This document shows positions 1-5,972 of a DNA stretch of 12,050 bases, piece by piece. The stretch covers positions 1-12,050 of the forward strand of contig JBCCGK010000188.1 of assembly GCA_039029315.1 (NCBI GenBank), in the 5' to 3' direction. Position numbers and translations under genes: made by a program. Position 1 is the first letter of the stretch. Each line of letters starts with the position of its first letter. The notes below the pieces were generated by a model. It saw only the letters and a program-made list of their open reading frames with translations. It was not told where the DNA came from and made no database searches. The DNA is from JBCCCJ01 sp039029315 (GTDB lineage Bacteria > Bacteroidota > Bacteroidia > J057).

Positions 1-140
1 ACTTATTTTTTGTATGCGTCTTTTTTCCTCATTCTACAGCTTTTTTTGTTCTCATAGCCCCACTATGAGAACAAAAAAGAGCCTTGTCTGAGAAAAAAAT
101 ACCTCCTAAAAATTCTTAGCACAGATTCCAAAACAGTCTC
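1..140 (-). mobile_element. MITE-like foldback element, left copy, truncated by the window edge
   Basis: This non-coding element is the reverse-complement counterpart of the complete copy at 11657-11794. The inner terminal repeat (CAGTCTC ending at 140) is identical over about 20 bases to the proximal terminal repeat of the other copy. It abuts TCA (141-143), which fits a TNA target site. By eye, apart from about seven substitutions and one-base indels, the main difference from the right copy is about 23 extra bases (roughly 79-100) absent there. The outer terminal repeat lies off the window, so the full length would be about 161 bp. The arms are rich in T and A runs and fold on each other. 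No protein is encoded. Strand is given relative to the right copy taken as plus. Confidence 0.85.
42..78. repeat. Perfect 16-bp hairpin at the centre of the left MITE copy
   Basis: The stem is six T plus GTTCTCATAG (42-57) paired with CTATGAGAAC plus six A (63-78), around the five-base loop CCCCA. The palindrome continues imperfectly outward, where CCTCA and T-runs upstream match TGAG and A-runs downstream. The T-run precedes the stem and the A-run follows it, so this is not an intrinsic-terminator layout in either direction. It is the structural core of the foldback element. Confidence 0.85.
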
Positions 141-329
141 TCAGATAAGTTGCTTTTAATCCGGTCAGTTTGGCGGAGCAGGCATTTGCAGCCAATGGGG
201 AATGCTGCCAAGCCTCTTATGCAAGTGGGCAATGGTCTGGGAATTGGCGAAATTCACCTGCTACTGTTTCATGATTTCCCTCTGAAAATATCGATATTGA
301 AATCGCAGCCTAGCCCAACATCCCCTCTC
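141..329. other. Gap between the left MITE and the first gene; no recognisable gene
   Basis: This stretch separates the end of the MITE from the first ATG of the lipoprotein reading frame. The frame stays open upstream to a TTG at 150, but its translation there has no recognisable domain and no signal-peptide character. I also read the other frames and found only short peptides I do not recognise. A short palindrome TATCGATA lies near 288-295. The lipoprotein promoter should be here or inside the MITE, but I could not identify a convincing one. Confidence 0.5.
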
Positions 330-1106
330 ATGCACCTTCCTCCCCAATCTTCAGAACAACTTGACACCCTTCCTGCCAGTACCAAGGCGACTTTGGCGAC
401 ACCTCTTCAGATCCAGCCGATCAACATTCGGGCGCTTGGCAGTTTCTGCTTGGCATTCCTGCTCTTTTTCACCTTAGCCTGCTCGGAGATGGAAAAGGCT
501 TATGTTGAGGAAAAAAATGGATTCCTTGCCGTGGAAGCCGAAAATTATCATTCCCAGGAACTGGATCAGTTAAGAAAATGGTATCGGATCGACAAACATA
601 CACGCCTGGATTCACTGAGGGATGTGGATGATTCGCATGCTGCCACAGCAAGTGGGAACAGGTATCTGGAGATTTTGCCGGATACACGAAGCAATCACGA
701 CGAGCCTCTCATTCCTGGAGAGAATTTTTCCAATCAAGCAGGACAATTGGCGATTCTTAACTATCAGGTATACATCAACAATCCAGGCAAGTACTATGTG
801 TGGGTCAGAGCTTATTCTACAGGAACGGAGGACAATGGCATTCATGTAGGTCTTGATGGACAATGGGTAGCAAGCGGCCAAAGAATGCAATGGTGTGAGG
901 GTAAAAATCAATGGACCTGGGAAAGTAAACAGCGAACGCAGGAAGTCCATTGTGGGGTTGACGAACAGATTTATCTTGAGATCGCGGAAGTTGGGGTCCA
1001 CACCATTTCTTTTTCTATGCGGGAAGATGGATTTGAATTTGATGCCTGGATCATCGAAAAAGCTTATCAAAAACCAGATGGTCTGGCCTCTTTCTCCTCC
1101 CAATAA
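330..1106 (+). CDS. Lipoprotein with a single CBM6/GH115-C-like carbohydrate-binding domain
   Basis: Predicted 258-residue surface or periplasmic lipoprotein. A hydrophobic stretch (about residues 36-50) ends in TLAC, a plausible lipobox with Cys51. The rest is one beta-sandwich-like domain. It starts with a VEAENY segment (about residue 68) and contains NNPGKYYVWVRAYSTG (about 150-165), EDNGIHVGLDG and MQWCEGKNQWTWESKQR, then a SMREDGFEFDAW ending. From memory, these phrases typify a domain found in large secreted Bacteroidota and Planctomycetota proteins and related to the C-terminal domain of GH115 enzymes and to CBM6 modules. Here it stands alone with no catalytic domain, so ligand binding is only inferred. 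The start is uncertain. ATG 330 gives an unusually long 35-residue stretch before the hydrophobic core, and a normal signal peptide would begin near the non-standard ATT codon at 426. It probably shares a transcript with the regulator 19 bases downstream. Confidence 0.7.
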   Translation: MHLPPQSSEQLDTLPASTKATLATPLQIQPINIRALGSFCLAFLLFFTLACSEMEKAYVEEKNGFLAVEAENYHSQELDQLRKWYRIDKHTRLDSLRDVDDSHAATASGNRYLEILPDTRSNHDEPLIPGENFSNQAGQLAILNYQVYINNPGKYYVWVRAYSTGTEDNGIHVGLDGQWVASGQRMQWCEGKNQWTWESKQRTQEVHCGVDEQIYLEIAEVGVHTISFSMREDGFEFDAWIIEKAYQKPDGLASFSSQ

Positions 1107-1125
1107 GTGAGAGAGAGGGGAAGGC

Positions 1126-2124
1126 ATGAAAAGTGAGTCAAAAAATTCCGATCTTCATTCCATCATGAGTGACAAAGAATATTTTTCTCATCTGTATGAA
1201 ATAGCCAGAGACCTCAATCAAGAATTTTCATTGCAGGCAGCCTTGCGACAGGCATTGGAGAAAACTGTTCGCTTGCTTCATCTGGAGACAGCCTGGATTT
1301 GGTTGGTACAAGCAGACAACAAATCGGTGTATTTGGCAGCCTCTTACCAGCTGCCACCAGCCCTGTCCAATCATCCAGAACGCTTGTCAGGTTGGTGTTT
1401 TTGTATCGAAAAGTATTTGTCCAACTCTTTCTCTACAGCCAGAAACATCAGCGAAATCACTTGTAGTCGGCTCAAAAACATTCAATCTGAGACAAGAGAT
1501 CTCAAGTTTCACGCGACTGTTCCCATATTCGTAAAAGAAGAAAAAGCAGGATTGCTCAACCTTCTGACCAAAGAATCTCAGCAATTAGATGCGACACAAT
1601 TGTCCATTCTCAACACCATCAGTGAGTTGATAGGCATGGCGATTCAGCGAACCCGGCTTCAGGAAAGCTCCTCCGCTCAGGCTGGAATGGATAAGGACGG
1701 AATCAGGGATGTGCTCCAACGCATTCTTCAGCCAAGAATGTCTGCTCTCCTGCATAGACTCCACAAGCTAGGACAGAAAGCAGATTTCTCTTCTTCAGCG
1801 ACAAAAGAGCTAACGTATACCATTGAACTGGCAGAAGAGTTACAACAACATTTGTCTACCATCAGCACAGAAATTGAGAAGGAACACCCCTTGTCAGATG
1901 CCAATAGCAGCTTTCACTATCCAGCCTCTCCCCTCACCCAGCGAGAATTGGAAGTCCTGGTTTTGGTGAAAAAAGGCTTGATCAACAAGCAAATCGCGGA
2001 ACAGTTATACATTTCCGAACGGACAGTGAAGTTTCATATCTCCTCTATTCTCTCCAAACTCTTTGCAGAAACCCGAACGGAAGCGGTCGACATCGCCTTG
2101 CGTCGAGGATTGATCAGTCTCTAA
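1126..2124 (+). CDS. GAF-domain LuxR/NarL-family transcriptional regulator
   Basis: Cytoplasmic 332-residue DNA-binding regulator. Residues about 20-180 look like a GAF sensor domain: an alpha-helical start, the LETAWIWLV strand, and VPIFVKEEKAGLLNLLT, a typical late GAF strand pair. Residues about 266-326 form a LuxR-type helix-turn-helix, with LTQRELEVLVLVKKGLINKQ and ISERTVKFHISSILSKL as clear signatures. Between them, residues about 195-255 are predicted helical and resemble a HisKA_3 dimerisation segment, but with no phospho-accepting histidine in the usual place. There is no receiver domain and no membrane segment, so a soluble small-molecule or redox input through GAF is likely (inference). 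The start is well supported: a purine-rich GAGAGGGG (1113-1120) sits just before ATG 1126, the best Shine-Dalgarno in the window. Possible targets are the lipoprotein gene upstream or the dehydrogenase operon downstream, which has two dyads in its leader. Confidence 0.85.
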   Translation: MKSESKNSDLHSIMSDKEYFSHLYEIARDLNQEFSLQAALRQALEKTVRLLHLETAWIWLVQADNKSVYLAASYQLPPALSNHPERLSGWCFCIEKYLSNSFSTARNISEITCSRLKNIQSETRDLKFHATVPIFVKEEKAGLLNLLTKESQQLDATQLSILNTISELIGMAIQRTRLQESSSAQAGMDKDGIRDVLQRILQPRMSALLHRLHKLGQKADFSSSATKELTYTIELAEELQQHLSTISTEIEKEHPLSDANSSFHYPASPLTQRELEVLVLVKKGLINKQIAEQLYISERTVKFHISSILSKLFAETRTEAVDIALRRGLISL

Positions 2125-2172
2125 GAGACGCTGCAATCGCCGACGCACAAGCACTCTAACCCACAGCTAGCC

Positions 2173-2192
2173 TGTACCATCGGACAGGTACA
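2173..2192. promoter_or_regulatory. Inverted repeat TGTACC-n8-GGTACA, possible operator
   Basis: The 142-base gap between the LuxR-type gene and the dehydrogenase contains this perfect 6+6 dyad with an 8-base spacer. Short CTAG sequences flank it on both sides at slightly unequal distances. No T-run follows, so it is not a classical terminator. A dimeric regulator site is a reasonable guess because a LuxR-family gene ends just upstream, but no known consensus was matched. Confidence 0.35.
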
Positions 2193-2199
2193 ATTCTAG

Positions 2200-2231
2200 C
2201 CAATAGACGGATTCCCGCCCTCGTCTATTGG
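2200..2231. repeat. 10-bp inverted repeat (CCAATAGACG / CGTCTATTGG) in the dehydrogenase leader
   Basis: The perfect arms at 2200-2209 and 2222-2231 are separated by 12 bases and lie 35 bases before the dehydrogenase ATG. The sequence after the right arm (CAGATATTTG) is not a T-tract. This could be an mRNA hairpin, a second operator, or a weak factor-dependent terminator for the upstream gene. The repeat itself is directly visible; its role is inference. Confidence 0.5.
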
Positions 2232-2266
2232 CAGATATTTGTAGCCATCATCTAAGAAATAACAAT

Positions 2267-3007
2267 ATGAATACCACTCACAGTGCGCTGATTACAGGCG
2301 CCTCCAAAGGATTCGGCTTCTCCCTGGCTGAAGCGCTTGCCCGACAGGGATGGAGACTGCTCATCAATAGCAGAAATGCAAATCACTTATCATCTGCCCA
2401 ACAACAACTGACAAAGCTGACAGAGGTCATCGCGATTCCAGGTGATGTCCAGGATGAATCCCATCTGCAAGATCTGAGCGAGGTCCTGAAGACCAATCAT
2501 TGGCAGCTGGATCTGGTGATCAACAATGCTTCAACCCTAGGTGTCACGCCCTTGCCACATTTGCTGACCTATCCAGTGGACAAAATCGCAGAGGTCTTTC
2601 GCACCAATATGATTGCCCCTGTTTCCTTGCTTCAGCACATCCAGCCCTATCTACATCCAACAGCCACCCTCATCAATGTCAGCAGTGATGCTGCAAAGGA
2701 AGCCTATGAAGGATGGGGCATATATGGAGCAAGCAAGGCTGGGCTAGATCACATGACAGCGGTCCTTGCTGCCGAAAACCCACATTATCATTGGTATGCT
2801 TTTGATCCGGGAGATATGCGCACGGGCATGCATCAGCAAGCCTTTCCGGGGGAGGACATTTCTGACCGACCACTCCCCGGAGAAGTTGCCGTTCCTGCCC
2901 TGCTCCAGCTGATTGAGCACCCCCTCCCCAATGGTCGATATACCACAACAGATATTCTTCACCCTCAACATGCAACACATGATTCCCTATCCAACCATCA
3001 ACTTTGA
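2267..3007 (+). CDS. Short-chain dehydrogenase/reductase (SDR)
   Basis: Cytoplasmic NAD(P)-dependent oxidoreductase of 246 residues, the normal length for a classical SDR. The Rossmann cofactor motif TGASKGFG is at residues 10-17, an acidic residue in GD at 60, the NNAS motif at 86-89, and Asn114 in the helix that completes the catalytic tetrad. Ser139/140 precede the YGASK motif with Tyr153 and Lys157. PGDMRTGM (181-188) is the usual PG motif after the active site. An arginine in NSR (about residue 36) suggests NADPH preference. The substrate cannot be told. ATG 2267 was preferred over the in-frame TTG at 2228, because the 13 extra residues have no SDR equivalent and overlap the upstream hairpin. 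The 3' end overlaps the QueA-like gene by 29-38 bases, which indicates co-transcription and probably coupled translation. Confidence 0.9.
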   Translation: MNTTHSALITGASKGFGFSLAEALARQGWRLLINSRNANHLSSAQQQLTKLTEVIAIPGDVQDESHLQDLSEVLKTNHWQLDLVINNASTLGVTPLPHLLTYPVDKIAEVFRTNMIAPVSLLQHIQPYLHPTATLINVSSDAAKEAYEGWGIYGASKAGLDHMTAVLAAENPHYHWYAFDPGDMRTGMHQQAFPGEDISDRPLPGEVAVPALLQLIEHPLPNGRYTTTDILHPQHATHDSLSNHQL

Positions 3008-4028
3008 ACTACCTGCACATCTGGCATGCCCACTCCCGACAGAACAGCGGCACATCCAGCGAGATGAGGTTCGCCTCTTGGTCAGCAATGGATCAGGAGA
3101 TCTGTTTCACGATCATTTTTCTCAGCTGGATCACTATCTGAAGCCTGGAGATGTGCTTGTCGTCAATACCTCCGCCACACTCCCGGCAGCCATCCCGATT
3201 CACCTAGCTGATGACTCCCCCGCCATGCTTCATCTGAGCACCCAATTCAGCGAGACCAGTTGGCTGGTAGAAATCAGGGCCATCAAGGATACACAAACCA
3301 TCCGCTGGAAGGGAGGAAAAGCAGGAATGCGCGTGGACTTGCCAGGAGGAGGACACATAGAATTGGTCTCCCCCTTTTACAACAACAAGCAATGGATTCA
3401 TTTATGGAAGGCCGAATTCCATCTGGACCGCCCCATCACTTCCTATCTCGACATCCATGGCCACCCCATCAAATACACTCAACTGGACAATCCATTTCCT
3501 TTATCCTATTATCAGACGTATTTTTCTGAACATCCGGGAAGTTCAGAAATGCCTTCTGCAGGGCGTGGATTTACCTCCTCTTTGGTCAGGAAGTTGCTGC
3601 GAAAAGGCCTAAGATTTGCCCCAATATTATTGCACACAGGCATCTCAAGCCTGGAACAGGGAGAATTGCCGTATCCTGAATACATGGAGATCAGTGCTTT
3701 GTCTGCCAACATAATTCAGGAAGCAAAATCCACAGGCAATCGCATCATCGCAGTAGGCACTACGGCCATTCGGGCACTCGAAACGGCCAGCCATGTGCAA
3801 GGAGAGATTCAAGCTTTTCGGGGAATGACAGAAGTCTACATTCACGAATCCTATCACATGAAGATCGCCGATGGATTGTTGACTGGATTTCACGAACCCC
3901 AGGCATCGCATCTGAATATGCTTCTATCCATCGCCGGGATGCAGCACATTGATCAAGCGTATCGGGCGGCTATCCAGGCTCAGTATTTCTGGCATCAGTT
4001 TGGAGATTTGCATTTGATTTTGAGCTAG
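2970..4028 (+). CDS. Divergent QueA-like S-adenosylmethionine:tRNA ribosyltransferase-isomerase paralogue
   Basis: A 352-residue member of the QueA family. Canonical QueA transfers and isomerises the ribosyl group of S-adenosylmethionine onto 7-aminomethyl-7-deazaguanine in tRNA to make epoxyqueuosine. Family hallmarks are LKPGDVLVVNTSATLPA (about 58-73), YYQTYFSEHPGSSEMPSAG, GNRIIAVGTTAIRALE (about 256-271) and DGLLTGFHEPQASHLNMLLS (about 301-320), the last matching the canonical TNFHLPxSTLxxLV block. Several signatures are altered. NNTRVIPAR reads VNTSATLPA, APTAGLHF reads MPSAGRGFT, and the HVGAGTFxPV stretch with the following H-MHSE block is replaced by HTGISSLEQGELPYPEY. It therefore belongs to a paralogous subgroup, and true queuosine activity is uncertain. 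The start could be ATG 2970 or ATG 2979 (349 residues). Both lie inside the end of the dehydrogenase gene, which makes this the second gene of that operon. Confidence 0.8.
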   Translation: MQHMIPYPTINFELPAHLACPLPTEQRHIQRDEVRLLVSNGSGDLFHDHFSQLDHYLKPGDVLVVNTSATLPAAIPIHLADDSPAMLHLSTQFSETSWLVEIRAIKDTQTIRWKGGKAGMRVDLPGGGHIELVSPFYNNKQWIHLWKAEFHLDRPITSYLDIHGHPIKYTQLDNPFPLSYYQTYFSEHPGSSEMPSAGRGFTSSLVRKLLRKGLRFAPILLHTGISSLEQGELPYPEYMEISALSANIIQEAKSTGNRIIAVGTTAIRALETASHVQGEIQAFRGMTEVYIHESYHMKIADGLLTGFHEPQASHLNMLLSIAGMQHIDQAYRAAIQAQYFWHQFGDLHLILS

Positions 4029-4057
4029 AAAAAAAGCTGAGGCCCTGAATCCTGGCT
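4029..4057 (-). terminator. Possible intrinsic terminator of the cyclase gene
   Basis: The convergent QueA-like and cyclase genes are only 28 bases apart. Read on the minus strand, the spacer offers AGC and AGG arms pairing with CCT and GCT around an eight-base loop, followed by seven T (complement of 4029-4035). The stem is interrupted and short, so this is a weak candidate. It would serve the cyclase gene only, since no T-run exists in the plus direction. Confidence 0.35.
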
Positions 4058-4893
4058 TATACCAGTGCGATTACACGACTTGGCCCTCCTGTTGCTCCTT
4101 GTATTTTGGGACCCCCTACAATGACTGTTGCACCGATCGGTGGCAGATCGCCCAGATTGGCCACACATTCCACCCCCCATCTGTTGCTGGGAAGCCAGGA
4201 AAAATGAACGGCAAAATCAGGAGAGGGACCATGATCCAGGCTCAAAGTATCTACCAGAATTCCTTTGACAGATCGCTCTTCCATGAGCATGGAGGTCGCC
4301 TCTACATGAAAGCCCGGAAAATGTAAGCCCCCATCATCATCGGCATTTCGGAATTTGGGGCCATTGACATAAGCATCCCAGCCACTGTTCATGGCAACGA
4401 TAACACCAGATGGCAATTCCCCATGTGTGGCTTCCCAGGCCTTGATATCCTCTGGCGTCAATTGTGCATCAGGATTGTCAGCTGCTTTGGCGCGAATGTC
4501 TATCACGGCCACTTGACCAACCAGATCTGCCACAGGGATATTATCGGCTGTCTGCTGATCCGAAAAGTGAAAGGGTGCATCTAAGTGTGTCCCGGTATGC
4601 TCTACAATGGTCCAGCGATTCATATTGTATCCATCTTTGTTCAGATCGCTCACCTGTTCGATCGTTACCTGCTGTTGTCCTGAAAATGCTGGAAACTGTT
4701 CTCCCAGCACATGTGTCAGATCCACCACTCTGCTATAGGAGAGGGTTTGGGGAGCTTGTTGTGCTGGTTCAGTGCTGGCCGCAGGGGCACAACTCGCAGC
4801 CATCACTCCCAAGGAACCAATTCCGGCTGAGCGAAGAAAATGTCTTCTGCTCAAGGCTTGAGCGATCTTTTTTTGACAGGCAGGGACACACAT
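4057..4893 (-). CDS. Cyclase-family (kynurenine formamidase-like) metal hydrolase with Tat signal, predicted lipoprotein
   Basis: A 278-residue exported protein. The N-terminus carries a twin-arginine motif SRRHFL (15-20), then a moderately hydrophobic segment and a lipobox-like MAAS before Cys35, so it is probably exported folded and lipid-anchored. A Pro/Ala/Gln-rich linker (36-50) precedes the hydrolase domain. The metal-binding signature HTGTHLDAPFHF is at 99-110 with His99, His103 and Asp105. FPGFHVEA (193-200) and VDTLSLDHG (214-222) supply further family residues, and the C-terminal GDLPPIGATVIVGG is typical of the cyclase superfamily. Relatives include KynB (N-formylkynurenine hydrolysis), isatin hydrolase and polyketide cyclases, so the substrate is unknown. 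ATG at 4893 is the only start that keeps the whole Tat n-region. It is divergent from the aldo/keto reductase, with 87 bases between the two starts. Confidence 0.87.
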   Translation of the reverse strand: MCVPACQKKIAQALSRRHFLRSAGIGSLGVMAASCAPAASTEPAQQAPQTLSYSRVVDLTHVLGEQFPAFSGQQQVTIEQVSDLNKDGYNMNRWTIVEHTGTHLDAPFHFSDQQTADNIPVADLVGQVAVIDIRAKAADNPDAQLTPEDIKAWEATHGELPSGVIVAMNSGWDAYVNGPKFRNADDDGGLHFPGFHVEATSMLMEERSVKGILVDTLSLDHGPSPDFAVHFSWLPSNRWGVECVANLGDLPPIGATVIVGGPKIQGATGGPSRVIALV

Positions 4894-4903
4894 AGAAAAG
4901 GGA

Positions 4904-4935
4904 TTTGTTGGTTTGAGTGCTTTTCTCTAGTTTTC
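4904..4935 (+). promoter_or_regulatory. Candidate Bacteroidota-type promoter for the aldo/keto reductase and glycosyltransferase genes
   Basis: TTTG at 4904-4907 is followed after 20 bases by TAGTTTTC at 4928-4935. This matches the known Bacteroidota pattern (-33 TTTG, -7 TAnnTTTG) except for the last base. It lies about 45 bases ahead of the reductase ATG in the divergent intergenic region. T-rich sequence makes chance matches easy, so support is modest. Confidence 0.35.
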
Positions 4936-4980
4936 CTCATAATATCAATTCTACTGACATTTTCAAACACCTCTACCACT

Positions 4981-5958
4981 ATGCAATATGCGCGATTAGG
5001 CCGATCCGGATTGAATGTTTCACGTATTTGTCTGGGGATGATGACCTATGGGTCTAGCAGTTGGCGTGAATGGATACAGGATGAAGAAAGCTGTAATGCA
5101 CACGTCCAGCGGGCATTGGAGTTGGGCATCAACTTTTTTGACACAGCCAATGTCTATTCGATTGGCGTCAGTGAGGAGTTGACGGGAAAAGCGATCAAGA
5201 AGTTTGCACGACGAGAAGAGGTGGTCATCGCGACGAAAGTCTTTTTCCGAATGTTTGAGGGACCAAATGGGCAGGGACTCTCCCGAAAGCACATCATGAA
5301 CCAGGTCGATGCCTCTCTCAAGCGATTGGGAACAGACTATATTGACTTGTATCAGATCCACAGATGGGATCATCACACACCGATAGAGGAAACCCTTGAA
5401 GCCCTGCACGATGTTGTCAAGGCGGGCAAGGTGCGCTACATTGGTGCCTCCAGCATGTATGGCTGGCAAATGTGCAAAGCTCTATATAAGGCTGATCTTT
5501 TGGGCTGGACTCGATTTGTTTCCATGCAAAATCACTACAATCTCATCTATCGGGAAGAGGAAAGAGAAATGAATCCTTTGTGCGAAGAGGAAGGGATAGG
5601 ATTGATTCCCTGGAGTCCTTTGGCAAGGGGCTTGGTGACGGGCAGCCGTACACGAGATGATCGTACCTCTCTTCGCAGCAAAACCGATGATTTCAGCGAT
5701 CGTCTCTACTATCATGACAGCGATTTTGATGTGGCTGACGCAGTCGGAAATGTTGCAGAAGCCAAAGGAATCAGCAGAGCGCAGCTTGGACTTGCGTGGC
5801 TGTTACAACGACCTGCTGTTGTCGCTCCTATCGTAGGGACCACCAAGATTCATCATCTGGAGGATGCCGCCAAAGCAGTGGATGTAACTCTGACACCTGA
5901 GGAGATCAGCCAACTGGAAGATCCCTATTTGCCACATCCGGTTTTGGGCCATCAATAA
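4981..5958 (+). CDS. Aldo/keto reductase
   Basis: Cytoplasmic NADPH-dependent oxidoreductase of 325 residues with a TIM-barrel fold. The catalytic tetrad is visible: Asp54 and Tyr59 in FFDTANVYS, Lys86 in IATKV, and His127 in QIHRW. GKVRYIGASSMYGWQ (about residues 147-160), NHYNLIYREEEREM and IPWSPLARGLVTG are standard landmarks, and PIVGTTKIHHLEDA near the C-terminus is the cofactor-binding end. Overall it resembles the YajO/YakC-type AKR branch; the substrate cannot be inferred. ATG 4981 was chosen because MQYARLGRSGLNVS is the canonical family start; the open frame upstream to 4840 is antisense to the cyclase signal peptide. The glycosyltransferase run starts 14 bases after its stop, so it probably leads that transcription unit, though a role in glycan synthesis is not shown. 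Confidence 0.9.
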   Translation: MQYARLGRSGLNVSRICLGMMTYGSSSWREWIQDEESCNAHVQRALELGINFFDTANVYSIGVSEELTGKAIKKFARREEVVIATKVFFRMFEGPNGQGLSRKHIMNQVDASLKRLGTDYIDLYQIHRWDHHTPIEETLEALHDVVKAGKVRYIGASSMYGWQMCKALYKADLLGWTRFVSMQNHYNLIYREEEREMNPLCEEEGIGLIPWSPLARGLVTGSRTRDDRTSLRSKTDDFSDRLYYHDSDFDVADAVGNVAEAKGISRAQLGLAWLLQRPAVVAPIVGTTKIHHLEDAAKAVDVTLTPEEISQLEDPYLPHPVLGHQ

Positions 5959-5972
5959 ACCCAAATACCCAC

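Noticed and set aside
42..78. Intrinsic transcription terminator
   Set aside because: The T-run precedes the stem and the A-run follows it on both strands. The T-tract is therefore part of the stem and no U-tail follows the hairpin.
150..329. Upstream extension of the lipoprotein gene from a TTG at 150
   Set aside because: The extra 60 residues have no domain or signal-peptide character and run almost into the MITE. Open frame alone is not evidence.
612..1127. Minus-strand open frame opposite the lipoprotein
   Set aside because: It is a shadow of the plus-strand gene. Its translation resembles no family and the plus frame is strongly supported by conserved motifs. The same applies to the other antisense frames, such as those at 7364-8061, 9807-10505 and 10863-11249.
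4840..4980. Longer aldo/keto reductase starting inside the cyclase gene
   Set aside because: The canonical family N-terminus MQYARLGRSG begins at 4981, and the extension is antisense to the cyclase Tat signal peptide.
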